A stretch of 64,000 nt of DNA, from contig CANFOQ010000003.1 in assembly GCA_947448745.1 (NCBI GenBank), positions 1 through 64,000 on the forward strand, written 5' to 3'. The stretch comes from Comamonadaceae bacterium. GTDB lineage: Bacteria > Pseudomonadota > Gammaproteobacteria > Burkholderiales > Burkholderiaceae_C. Shown piece by piece: positions 40,435 through 48,563 of this stretch (within the stretch, counting starts at the first letter, position 1; each line of letters begins with the position of its first letter). The notes below the pieces were generated by a model. That model had not been told where the DNA came from and searched no databases. It was given only the letters and a program-made list of their open reading frames with translations. The translations under genes and the position numbers were made by a program.

Positions 40435-41447
40435 TGATGGCCTCCTTTGACAGTTTTACGAACTGCAGCGGCGATTTGAGCGCCGCTGGGTATGTAGAGG
40501 TCTTCCAACACCGGTGAGAAAGGCACTGGCACGTGGGGTGGCGTGACCATTTCGATACCTGCTTTCAGAGCACCAAATGCTTGCTGCACCACTTGCGCTG
40601 AAATATCAGCAGCGATGGAGCAGCGTGGGCTGGCTTCATCCACACACACCAATCGACCTGTTTTGGTCACGCTGTCGAGCACAGTGTCCATGTCCAAAGG
40701 TGAAAGTGTTCGCAAATCAACAATTTCAACCTCAATACCCTCTTTGGCCAACTCTGCAGCCGCTTCCAATGAGCGGTGAACCATGAGGCCGTAGGTCACG
40801 ATCGAAGCGTGTTTGCCTTCACGCACGATATTGGCTTCACCAAAAGGAATGGCATAGCTTGCCTCGGGCACTTCACCCTCAAAACCATACAAATTTTTGT
40901 GTTCGCAGAAGATCACAGGATCGTTGTCACGGATGCTTTGAATCAACAAACCTTTGGTGTCATAGGGTGTGCTGGGACACACAACCTTCAAACCTGGAAT
41001 ATGGGTGAACAAAGGCGTGAGCATTTGGCTGTGCTGTGCAGCAGCACGGAAACCCGCACCCACCATGGCACGAATAACCACAGGGGTTTCTGCTTTGCCA
41101 CCAAACATGTATTTAAATTTGGCGGCTTGATTGTAAATTTGGTCGAAACAAACGCCCATGAAGTCAATGAACATCAGTTCTGCAACCGGGCGCATGCCAC
41201 AGGCTGCGGCACCAATAGCTGCACCAACATAGGCACTTTCGCTCAAGGGGGTATCCATCAAACGGTCACCATGTTTGGCATACAAACCTTTGGTCACGCC
41301 CAAGACACCGCCCCAGGCGTCCATCTCACCATCGCCACCGGCACCACCCACAATGTCTTCACCCATGCAAATGACGGAAGGGTCACGTGCCATTTCCAAA
41401 TCAAGCGCTTCATTGATCGCTTGCTTCATGCTGATTTTTCTTGCCAT
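40431..41447 (-). CDS. acoB: Acetoin dehydrogenase E1 beta subunit
   Basis: 338 residues, the size of E1-beta. MARKISMKQAINEALDLEMARDPSVICMGEDI opens the protein; ESAYVGAAIGAAACGMRPVAELMFIDFMGVCFDQIYNQAAKFKYM is the pyrimidine-binding region, and the transketolase C-terminal domain includes GLLIQSIRDNDPVIFCEHKNLY and VDLRTLSPLDMDTV. It pairs with the AcoA subunit. AAGGAG lies upstream of the ATG, and the stop overlaps the GTG start of acoC. Confidence 0.95.
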   Translation of the reverse strand: MARKISMKQAINEALDLEMARDPSVICMGEDIVGGAGGDGEMDAWGGVLGVTKGLYAKHGDRLMDTPLSESAYVGAAIGAAACGMRPVAELMFIDFMGVCFDQIYNQAAKFKYMFGGKAETPVVIRAMVGAGFRAAAQHSQMLTPLFTHIPGLKVVCPSTPYDTKGLLIQSIRDNDPVIFCEHKNLYGFEGEVPEASYAIPFGEANIVREGKHASIVTYGLMVHRSLEAAAELAKEGIEVEIVDLRTLSPLDMDTVLDSVTKTGRLVCVDEASPRCSIAADISAQVVQQAFGALKAGIEMVTPPHVPVPFSPVLEDLYIPSGAQIAAAVRKTVKGGHQ

Positions 41448-41464
41448 TTTGAGTCTCCTTCAGT

Positions 41465-42448
41465 TCAATATTTCACGTAAACATCGGTGGTCAGATCGGC
41501 CAACGTGGGCAGCGGTGCCGCTTTAGCTTCCTTGACAGCTTTTTCAATCAGCTGCATCACTTCATCATCAATAGCCTTGATTTCAGCGGCAGTAATGACG
41601 CCTGAAGCGGTGACCTCGGCAGTGAATTTTTTCAAGCAATCTTTGTTGGCTCGAATGTCATCGAGTTCGCCAGGGCCGCGGTAGGTTTGCGCATCCCCCT
41701 CGAAGTGACCGTAAAAGCGCACCATCTTGCATTCCAGTAAGGTGGGCCCCCCACCTTCGCGGGCACGCCGAATGATTTCACCTGCAGCCTCATACACAGC
41801 GAAGAAATCAGTGCCATCTACCGTGACACCAGGCATGCCAAATCCAGCTGCACGATCCACATACGAATCCACAGCCACACCGTAATCACGTGATGTGGAT
41901 TCTGCATAACCGTTGTTCTCGACAACGAAAATGGCTGGCAAATTCCAAACGGCTGCCAAATTCAAGCTTTCTAAAAAAGTGCCTTGGTTACTTGCACCGT
42001 CACCTACAAAGCTGATCGCGACTTCGCCTTTTTTACGCAATTTGGCGGCCAATGCAGCACCACACACCAACGGTGCCCCTGCGCCCAGGATGCCATTGGC
42101 ACCCATCATGCCTTTGCTCAAATCGGCAATGTGCATAGAGCCGCCCTTGCCGTTGCAAGATCCGCCTTTTTTGCCGTAAATTTCTTTCATCATGTCGATC
42201 ACATCCACACCTTTGGCGATGCAATGTCCATGGCCACGATGGGTACTGGCGATGCGGTCACCGTCTCCCAAGTGCGCCATGATGCCGGTGCCCGAGGCTT
42301 CTTCACCAGCGTAGAGGTGAACAAAACCAGGAATATCGCCACGTGCAAAATCAACGTGCAGACGTTCTTCAAACTCTCGAATCGTTTTCATTTTTCGATA
42401 TGCTTCGAGCAACTGCGTTTTATTCAGTGGATACGGATTGCCTGCCAT
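41465..42448 (-). CDS. acoA: Acetoin dehydrogenase E1 alpha subunit
   Basis: 327 residues. The thiamine-diphosphate motif is complete: GDGASNQGTFLESLNLAAVWNLPAIFVVENN (GDG near residue 149 to NN near 179). HLYAGEEASGTGIMAHL and RGHGHCIAKG match E1-alpha of the acetoin type. With AcoB it cleaves acetoin, releasing acetaldehyde and moving the acetyl unit to lipoyl-AcoC. AAGGAG precedes the ATG. Other branched or linear 2-oxo/ketol substrates are possible, but the acoX partner argues for acetoin. Confidence 0.95.
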   Translation of the reverse strand: MAGNPYPLNKTQLLEAYRKMKTIREFEERLHVDFARGDIPGFVHLYAGEEASGTGIMAHLGDGDRIASTHRGHGHCIAKGVDVIDMMKEIYGKKGGSCNGKGGSMHIADLSKGMMGANGILGAGAPLVCGAALAAKLRKKGEVAISFVGDGASNQGTFLESLNLAAVWNLPAIFVVENNGYAESTSRDYGVAVDSYVDRAAGFGMPGVTVDGTDFFAVYEAAGEIIRRAREGGGPTLLECKMVRFYGHFEGDAQTYRGPGELDDIRANKDCLKKFTAEVTASGVITAAEIKAIDDEVMQLIEKAVKEAKAAPLPTLADLTTDVYVKY

Positions 42449-42472
42449 GGTTGTCTCCTTTGATTTGATGGC

Positions 42473-43501
42473 TTAAAAACGGAATAGCCCTTTGTCTGCA
42501 CCAAGTTGCATGCAGCGGGCTACGTCCACGGTGAAAAATGCGTTTTTCTTCAGGGTGATTGCCACACGGTCCCCTGTTTTGAATGTCATCTCACGTTCGC
42601 CGTCCAAGGCCACTACGCCTGCAGACAAACGCACGGGTTCTGCTTGCTCGGCAGGCAACAAGGACCAGCTTGCAATGGGGATGTCTCTCATCATTCCTGG
42701 GGCAATCGGGGCTCTAAGTTTGAATTGAGCCTGTTCAGTGTCACCGGCCAGTTCAATCACCAACCCTTCTGGTTGCTTTCTGGTCACGGGTTGCAGTAAA
42801 CCGCCGATGGCTGACAGACCAATCACCTCGGGATCAGCGTAGGTGAGATAGACCGCAGCAAGGCTGTCTGGACGCCACAAAGCTCTGGAGCCAATCACAC
42901 GCTCGTGAGAGATGACAGCATCCACAATGGCGATGTCCCTTCTTTCTCCCTCATTGATCGAGATATCGAGCACTTTGTTCGCCAAAAGGGCTTCATCGCG
43001 GGAAAGTTGGCCGGTTGCGAAAAGGCCAACAGCCATGGCCGTCACTGTAGGCTCTCGCATTTCAGGAAATGCATTGTTGGTGCCTGTGGACAAGCCTGCG
43101 ATAGGAATATCGCCGCACTCTCTGGCCACTGCGCGATGGGTGCCATCACCACCCAAAACCACGATGGCATTCACACCTGCTTGTCGCATCAAGCGTGCTG
43201 AATGGAAAGTGTCATCGACGGTTGATAGGGGCTCGAAGTCCAAATACTCAACTTCTGGGAAACCTTGCCCCATTTGTCCTTCACGCATCAACTGACGCAT
43301 CAGCAATGGACGCATGCCAGATTTGTCCGGCATCATCAGGACCTTCTTCACACCCATGCTCGCCATGGTGCTCAAAAGTCGCAAGACGATGTTGACCCGA
43401 TCCGATGTCTGCAAATTACTGGCATTGGCAATGACGCGTCGGATGTCTCGGGCGGACACAGGATTTGCGATGATTCCAACAGTCGGTATGGGCTTGCTCA
43501 T
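42473..43501 (-). CDS. acoX: AcoX, NAD-kinase-like protein of acetoin clusters
   Basis: 342 residues from the ATG at 43501 (AAGGA about seven bases upstream; the longer frame lacks support). PTVGIIANPVSARDIRRVI and VVLGGDGTHRAVARECGDIPIAGLSTGTNNAFPE carry the GGDGT and STGTNN motifs of the ATP-NAD kinase fold. AcoX is conserved at the head of acoXABC operons, but its reaction is unsettled. A sigma-54-type promoter and a shared palindrome lie directly upstream. Confidence 0.92.
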   Translation of the reverse strand: MSKPIPTVGIIANPVSARDIRRVIANASNLQTSDRVNIVLRLLSTMASMGVKKVLMMPDKSGMRPLLMRQLMREGQMGQGFPEVEYLDFEPLSTVDDTFHSARLMRQAGVNAIVVLGGDGTHRAVARECGDIPIAGLSTGTNNAFPEMREPTVTAMAVGLFATGQLSRDEALLANKVLDISINEGERRDIAIVDAVISHERVIGSRALWRPDSLAAVYLTYADPEVIGLSAIGGLLQPVTRKQPEGLVIELAGDTEQAQFKLRAPIAPGMMRDIPIASWSLLPAEQAEPVRLSAGVVALDGEREMTFKTGDRVAITLKKNAFFTVDVARCMQLGADKGLFRF

Positions 43502-43532
43502 TCCTCGTTCCTTGAAGATCAAGAAACACAAT

Positions 43533-43547
43533 GCAAGGTGCATACCA
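43533..43547 (-). promoter_or_regulatory. Candidate sigma-54 promoter of acoX
   Basis: TGGTAT (43547-43542), five bases, TTGC (43536-43533) on the minus strand. The invariant GG and GC have the required spacing. The predicted start is near 43522, about 20 bases before the acoX ATG. Confidence 0.6.
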
Positions 43548-43659
43548 AGCTCAATGAGCACTTAAAACCACGCTGAAATCGTCTTTAACTAGATATAAAC
43601 CCTTGGATCCGACTCAAAGTCTGTCTCAATTTTTGTAACAGGTCCAAAACGTATCAGGC

Positions 43660-43670
43660 GTGACAGTCAC
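43660..43670. promoter_or_regulatory. Candidate AcoR enhancer site upstream of acoX
   Basis: GTGACAGTCAC, an 11-bp palindrome about 143 bp upstream of the predicted sigma-54 start. The identical 11-mer occurs at 52320-52330, again upstream of a sigma-54-like promoter. It overlaps the last codons of the Tpx-like gene. Confidence 0.5.
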
Positions 43671-44191
43671 ACCATTTCTGCATTGAGATGCAACGACATG
43701 GCTTTGCTCAAACCGCTGAGGTCCGGTCCATCCATGAGGTCTGCAGCCAATTTGGCATAGATAACTTTATTCATGGCATCCAACACCATCACGGCCCTGG
43801 CGCCCAGCCCTTTGAAGCGCCCACTTGAGATCATCAACCCGTGACTGAGTAAAAACTTTTGGTTTCTAAAGGCTGACAGGATATCCATATTTTGAATGCC
43901 TTCTGTCAGACGCCACTTTTGAAGCGCACAAGGCAAGTCACTTGAAATCACAAAACATTTAGCACCGCGAATACCATGATTGGCTCTTTGTAATTGCCCT
44001 GCATGTTGGACAGCGCGTGGTGAATCGATACTGGGGTAAAAATCCAAAACTTTGAACTGACATTTGAATTCATTGATACAGACATCTTCCCAATTAGAGT
44101 CTGTCAAATACAGAGGTGAAATCGTCTTGCCAATTTGTGGAAAGCTGCCATCGGTATAGAGTGTTTCGCCTAAGCATGTCACACGAGCCAT
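43667..44191 (-). CDS. Thiol-peroxidase (Tpx)-like protein lacking both catalytic cysteines
   Basis: 174 residues with the Tpx layout: GETLYTDGSFPQIGKTISPLYL, VLDFYPSIDSP, VISSDLPCALQKW, LSAFRN and GLGARAVMVLDAMNKVIYAKL. In Tpx the peroxidatic Cys lies in PSIDTGVCA and the resolving Cys in RFCGAEG. Here those places hold Ala60 (PSIDSPRAV) and Arg94 (KWRLTEG). Other Cys exist (6, 38, 44, 79, 88), but none at a catalytic position. It should not work as a normal peroxidase; a binding, regulatory or altered role is open. It is the first gene after a strong sigma-54 promoter in the aco cluster, so it is probably co-regulated with acetoin catabolism. Confidence 0.82.
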   Translation of the reverse strand: MARVTCLGETLYTDGSFPQIGKTISPLYLTDSNWEDVCINEFKCQFKVLDFYPSIDSPRAVQHAGQLQRANHGIRGAKCFVISSDLPCALQKWRLTEGIQNMDILSAFRNQKFLLSHGLMISSGRFKGLGARAVMVLDAMNKVIYAKLAADLMDGPDLSGLSKAMSLHLNAEMV

Positions 44192-44194
44192 GTT

Positions 44195-44216
44195 GCATCT
44201 CCTTTTCAGGAGATGC
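44195..44216. promoter_or_regulatory. Inverted repeat over the start region of the Tpx-like gene
   Basis: GCATCTCC-N6-GGAGATGC, 8-bp perfect arms. It straddles the predicted sigma-54 start point and the AAGGAG ribosome-binding site, so it could be an operator that limits promoter clearance. Confidence 0.35.
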
Positions 44217-44218
44217 CA

Positions 44219-44233
44219 GCAACAGCTGTGCCA
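44219..44233 (-). promoter_or_regulatory. Sigma-54 promoter of the Tpx-like/aco operon
   Basis: TGGCAC (44233-44228), AGCTG, TTGC (44222-44219), then T, on the minus strand: a full match to the -24/-12 consensus TGGCAC-N5-TTGC. It lies between the stop of acoR and the next gene. The predicted start near 44207 leaves a leader of about 16 bases containing AAGGAG. Confidence 0.8.
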
Positions 44234-44252
44234 ATGTGGCGCTTGAGATGAC

Positions 44253-46199
44253 TTAGTGCAAACTTTCAGGCACTTCGATTCCGTAGCGCTTCATGCGTCG
44301 GTAAAGGGTCATGCGAGAGACACCGAGTTGTTTAGATACAAGCGTCACGTTCCAGTTGGCGGCACGCATGTACTGCACCAAGAGAGCAGCATCAGCAGAA
44401 GCAACACTCGATTTGGGGGGTGTTTGTGAAGGTTTGATCAGGGCCTCTTCATGGATTGAAATGGCGTCAGGCAAATCTGCCAAACCAATTTGTCCATCAC
44501 TGCAAACGGCCTTGGCGTAGTCCAGCGTGTTTCTCAACTCGCGCAAGTTGCCTGGCCATTTATGGACTTGCAACAGCTTTTCTGTTTCAGGGAGCAAAGT
44601 AGGCACACTGGCTTCATCGTCCAATCCCATAGAGAGCATGCGTTGAATCAACCATGACAAATCGGTGCGAGAGCGCAAGGGCGGCAAGTTAATTCGGGCA
44701 CCCGCCAAGCGGTAGAACAAATCATCGCGGAACTTACCAGCTCTGACCTGATGTTCGATATTGAAGTGGGTGGCCGCGATGACCCTGATGTCAACAGGAA
44801 TGGGTTGGGTCGCACCCACTGGCAAGACTTCTTTTTCTGCCAACACACGCAGTAAACGAGATTGCAACGGCATGGGCATGTCGCCAATTTCATCCAAGAA
44901 CAAAGTACCACCGTGCGCCGCTTGAATGAGACCGACTTTGGATTTGCTGCCAGACCCAGAAAAACTGCCCGGCCTGTGCCCAAACAACTCGCTTTCAATC
45001 AGGGTTTCAGGAATGGCTGCGCAATTGACCGCGATGAATGGGCGAGAACGTCGCTCACTGCTCTCGTGGATGGCTTTCGCAAAATACTCTTTTCCAGTGC
45101 CCGTCTCGCCTGTCAGCAAAACACTGACGGGTGTGTTGACGAGTTTGGCAGCACGTTCAATTTGACGATCCAAGGCGGTATCGCCACCCGACAGTGCCGC
45201 CAATGGCGCAGGAATTTTGAACGTCACAACATGACTGGCACCAGGTTGTGACACTTTGGGAGGTGGAGTGGCGATCATGAACAAGATGGAGCCACCTTTG
45301 GCCAAAGTCACCACGTTTTGATCCGTCGCACGCCCTGCAGAAAATCTGGTGAGCTCTTGAAGTTTCAAATTAAACAGGTCTTCAAAGTTTTTACCAATGA
45401 CTTTTTCATTTGAAAAACCTTGCAGCAGCAACTGGGCTCTTCGGTTGTGACCCAGCACTTTGCCCGTGGCGTCTAGGGCCACAAGGTAGTCGGGTTTGAC
45501 GTCTAAGAATTGAGGTGCCGTGCTGAGTTTGAGAACCCATTCAGCTTGGAACATACGCATGAAAGCCGCGTTTTCGATGTGCTGTGCGTAGGATTTGACC
45601 AACTGCAAGGCCAAATGCTGGCTGTCTTTGGGTTGGCTTGATTGAAGTTGAGAAATATCGAGGACCGCCATCAAATCGCCGAGTGCGTTGAACACTGGGG
45701 AAGTGGTGCATGTCAGGGGGATGTGCGTGGCATCAAAGTGGTCCGTGAGATGGACGGTCAGCGCCTCGCCAGTGGCGATACAAGTGCCGACACCGCACGT
45801 CCCAGCCACAGCTTCACTCCAATCAGCCCCAAGATACAAGCCCGCTTTGCGCAAACTAGGCTCGAAGACCAAGTCGCCAATGAAATCGACCGTGACCCCT
45901 TTGGCATCCGTCAGCAACACGCAATAGCCCAAACCAGAAACTTGGTGATAAAGCGTTTCAAGGCCGTGCCTTGCGATGTGTAAAAACTCTTCCAACCTGT
46001 CTTGGTGTTCACGCAAACGGTTGTGAGGAAGAATAACCGCTTGCTGAGGGCGCGTGGGGTCTAACCCATGTAGATTCAAACATCTGAACCAAGATGCTTT
46101 GATGATGTCTTCATGCTTGAAAGCACGCGTTGAGCCCACCCCATGTTCAGCGACATCCATCACGGTTGCGATGTGTTCATTGGCGTGAGAATGAAGCAT
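44253..46199 (-). CDS. acoR: AcoR-like sigma-54-dependent activator of acetoin catabolism
   Basis: 648 residues from the ATG at 46199 (GAAGG eight bases upstream; a TTG at 46214 is less likely). Positions here count from that TTG, so subtract 5. A GAF-type sensory region spans about 90-190 (GYCVLLTDAKGVTVDFIGD, GTCGVGTCIATGEALTVHLTDHF). A PAS-like part lies at about 235-290. The AAA+ domain has Walker A GETGTGKE (369-376), Walker B TLFLDEIG (437-444) and VHKWPGNLREL. A Fis-type helix-turn-helix ends the protein (WNVTLVSKQLGVSRMTLYRRMKRYGI). The sigma-54 contact loop reads GSFSGS (416-421) where most activators have GAFTGA. It should activate the nearby -24/-12 promoters when acetoin is present. 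Confidence 0.93.
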   Translation of the reverse strand: MLHSHANEHIATVMDVAEHGVGSTRAFKHEDIIKASWFRCLNLHGLDPTRPQQAVILPHNRLREHQDRLEEFLHIARHGLETLYHQVSGLGYCVLLTDAKGVTVDFIGDLVFEPSLRKAGLYLGADWSEAVAGTCGVGTCIATGEALTVHLTDHFDATHIPLTCTTSPVFNALGDLMAVLDISQLQSSQPKDSQHLALQLVKSYAQHIENAAFMRMFQAEWVLKLSTAPQFLDVKPDYLVALDATGKVLGHNRRAQLLLQGFSNEKVIGKNFEDLFNLKLQELTRFSAGRATDQNVVTLAKGGSILFMIATPPPKVSQPGASHVVTFKIPAPLAALSGGDTALDRQIERAAKLVNTPVSVLLTGETGTGKEYFAKAIHESSERRSRPFIAVNCAAIPETLIESELFGHRPGSFSGSGSKSKVGLIQAAHGGTLFLDEIGDMPMPLQSRLLRVLAEKEVLPVGATQPIPVDIRVIAATHFNIEHQVRAGKFRDDLFYRLAGARINLPPLRSRTDLSWLIQRMLSMGLDDEASVPTLLPETEKLLQVHKWPGNLRELRNTLDYAKAVCSDGQIGLADLPDAISIHEEALIKPSQTPPKSSVASADAALLVQYMRAANWNVTLVSKQLGVSRMTLYRRMKRYGIEVPESLH

Positions 46200-46311
46200 G
46201 GTTGCGGCCTTCAAATCAATGTAAAAACCTGGGTGGTTTTGACATTCTTAAATATTAGTTTTTTAACGCACCAAAGTCATGAGGGTTTGTCCTAGTCAAC
46301 ACGAAAGAAGA

Positions 46312-46325
46312 ATGATTTAAATCAT
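46312..46325. promoter_or_regulatory. 14-bp AT-rich palindrome upstream of acoR
   Basis: ATGATTTAAATCAT is a perfect palindrome in the roughly 200-bp gap between the last ABC-transporter gene and acoR. It may be an operator for acoR. The rest of the gap shows no coding sequence and no clear terminator. Confidence 0.3.
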
Positions 46326-46397
46326 GAAATCATACATTTTTGGCAAGTTCGCAAAGGCGAGCTGCTTGATAAATTCAATTCAAAAGTTCACACACTC

Positions 46398-47447
46398 TCA
46401 GTCGCGAAAGAAATGAACATGGGACAAATCGGGTTGGAGATACAAACGTGAACCCTCGGTGAATTGAGACTGTCCAGACAGCCTGACCTTCATTGTTTGC
46501 TGGGAAGCATGGAGATCAAGAATGGTGTGACCACCCAAGGGTTCAACCGCCACCACGGTAGCCTCAAATCCGTCCTTTGTGACTTGACTGGAAACGTCAA
46601 AATTTTCAGGACGGATGCCCATGGTCACAGCTCCAGCTATTGGCTTGTTTGGAATTGAAGACACATTGATGGAGAAATTAAAGTCATTCGCAAAAAAAAC
46701 GTCGGATTGATCGATGGTTCCTTGGATCAAATTCATCGGTGGTGAGCCAATCAAATGGGCAACGCGAACATCGACCGGTGCGTCATATATTTTTTCAGGA
46801 ACGTCCACCTGAATAATCTTGCCATCAACAACAATCGCCAACCGATCAGCCACACTCATGACTTCTTCTTCGTCGTGCGAGACATAAATGAAGGTGTGAT
46901 TCCCCTCAGATTGCAAGCGCTTGAGTTCAACGCGCATCTCCTCTCGCAAACGGGCGTCCAAAGCTGCAATAGGCTCGTCCAACAAAAAGGCTCCGGGCTC
47001 ACGTACAAAGGCACGGCCCAATGCAATCCGTTGCCTTTCACCACCACTCATTTGGGCCGGTACTTTGTGCAGTATGTGATCGATATGCAAAACCTTGGAC
47101 ACACGATCGACTTCAACCTGAACTTTCGCCTTGTCAAATCCTCGCTCGATCAGCGGAAAGGAAATATTGTCATAACCATTCAAATGAGGAAACAAGGCTA
47201 AATTTTGAAACACCATGGCCATGTTGCGCTCTTCAGGTGAAAAATTGGTGGCGTCAAAGCCATCAATCATCACCCTGCCCTCGTCTGGCTGGACCAATCC
47301 CAGAATGATTTTCAGTATGCTGGTTTTGCCGCATGAAGGTGGCCCAAAGATGCCAAAAAATTCATTGCTCTTGATGTCCAAGTCAATGGGGCCGATGGTG
47401 AAGTTGGGGTAACGCTTGACCACGCCACGAAGTGAAATATTTGCCAT
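46398..47447 (-). CDS. ABC importer ATP-binding subunit (MalK/UgpC type), canonical
   Basis: 349 residues. Walker A GPPSCGKT (35-42), Q-loop VFQNLALFPHLN, signature QMSGGERQR (about 132-140), Walker B AFLLDEP, then H-loop VSHDEEEVMSVADR and a C-terminal TOBE-type domain (VTMGIRPENFDV). It is the second of two ATPases in the cluster, 15 bp after the other, so the pair probably forms a heterodimer. Two ATPases, two permeases and a large binding protein is the layout of the GlpSTPQV-type glycerol importers of rhizobia. With acoR next, the substrate may be a small polyol or acetoin. Confidence 0.92.
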   Translation of the reverse strand: MANISLRGVVKRYPNFTIGPIDLDIKSNEFFGIFGPPSCGKTSILKIILGLVQPDEGRVMIDGFDATNFSPEERNMAMVFQNLALFPHLNGYDNISFPLIERGFDKAKVQVEVDRVSKVLHIDHILHKVPAQMSGGERQRIALGRAFVREPGAFLLDEPIAALDARLREEMRVELKRLQSEGNHTFIYVSHDEEEVMSVADRLAIVVDGKIIQVDVPEKIYDAPVDVRVAHLIGSPPMNLIQGTIDQSDVFFANDFNFSINVSSIPNKPIAGAVTMGIRPENFDVSSQVTKDGFEATVVAVEPLGGHTILDLHASQQTMKVRLSGQSQFTEGSRLYLQPDLSHVHFFRD

Positions 47448-47462
47448 TCAAATCCCCATCTA

Positions 47463-48554
47463 TCAAATCAACCGATTGCCGGTCGTGGTGTCAAAAGCAA
47501 GGCACTTGGCCACAGGTAAATTCAGAATTAAATGTTGCCCCGCCTGAGCCAACTCGACACCTTGCATGCATTTGAGAATGCCTATCTGCGTTTCAACGTG
47601 AGCGACTTTGACTGGGCCAATGCGTTCAACCACGTCAACCCTGCCAGGGATGATGATGTCGTGATCGGACGCTTGACCTGCACGAACTTCTTGTGCTCGA
47701 ATACCCAGACTCACCGCGGATGAAATCGATTTTGAAAAGAGCTGATGCAAGTCAGATGGCAATTCAATTTGTTGACCATTGGCAACACCCAAATAAGCAG
47801 ACGATCCTGAAGTGCGCACTTCACCGTCCACCATGTTGATGGCTGGTGAACCGACAAAGCGAGCTACAAAAATATTGGCAGGGTTGTTGTAGACATCTAA
47901 CGGAGCACCAACTTGCATCAATTTTCCTTTGTCCATGATGGCAATTCGATCAGCCAAACTCATGGCCTCAATCTGATCGTGGGTCACGTAAATCATGGTT
48001 TGTTTGAATTCATGTTGCAATATTTTCAGCTCCGCACGCATGTAAGCGCGAAAACCTGCATCTAGATTGGACAAGGGTTCATCCAACAAAAACACCTTGG
48101 GCTCGGCAATCGCCGAACGCGCAATGGCTACTTTTTGCATTTCGTTGACACTGAGACTGCCAGCCAACTCTGCGAGTCGATGGTCAATGCTCATTCGCTT
48201 GGCCATGGCTGTCACACGGCGATTGATTTCGTCAGTGGGTCGCTTCTTGACAGTCAACGAAAACGCCAAGTTGTCCCGCACTGTCATGTGGGTGAAGATG
48301 GCATAGTTTTGAAATACAAACCCTATCCCTCTGTCTTGCAATTTTTGACTCGTTGGTGGCTTGCCATCGAACAATAACTGTCCATTGCTGGCGGATTCAA
48401 TGCCTGCCACCATATTCATGGTGGTGGTTTTTCCACAGCCCGAAGGACCCAACAAGGCCATGAATTCACCGTTGGCGATTTCCAAATTAAGCTTATTGAC
48501 AGCGGTGAAATCTCCAAATTGCTTTGTGATGTTTTGAAGTGAAATGGAAGACAT
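47463..48554 (-). CDS. ABC importer ATP-binding subunit with degenerate signature motif
   Basis: 363 residues. Walker A GPSGCGKT (36-43), Q-loop VFQNYAIFTHM, Walker B VFLLDEPLSNLDA and H-loop YVTHDQIEAMSLADR are intact. The signature LSGGQ is changed to LSVNE (134-138, in GSLSVNEMQKVAIARS), which loses both glycines. A TOBE-type C-terminal domain (VSLGIRAQEVRA) follows. Paired with the canonical subunit encoded next, this would give one normal and one weak ATP site. AGGGG precedes the ATG. Confidence 0.9.
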   Translation of the reverse strand: MSSISLQNITKQFGDFTAVNKLNLEIANGEFMALLGPSGCGKTTTMNMVAGIESASNGQLLFDGKPPTSQKLQDRGIGFVFQNYAIFTHMTVRDNLAFSLTVKKRPTDEINRRVTAMAKRMSIDHRLAELAGSLSVNEMQKVAIARSAIAEPKVFLLDEPLSNLDAGFRAYMRAELKILQHEFKQTMIYVTHDQIEAMSLADRIAIMDKGKLMQVGAPLDVYNNPANIFVARFVGSPAINMVDGEVRTSGSSAYLGVANGQQIELPSDLHQLFSKSISSAVSLGIRAQEVRAGQASDHDIIIPGRVDVVERIGPVKVAHVETQIGILKCMQGVELAQAGQHLILNLPVAKCLAFDTTTGNRLI

Positions 48555-48563
48555 GGTGACCCC

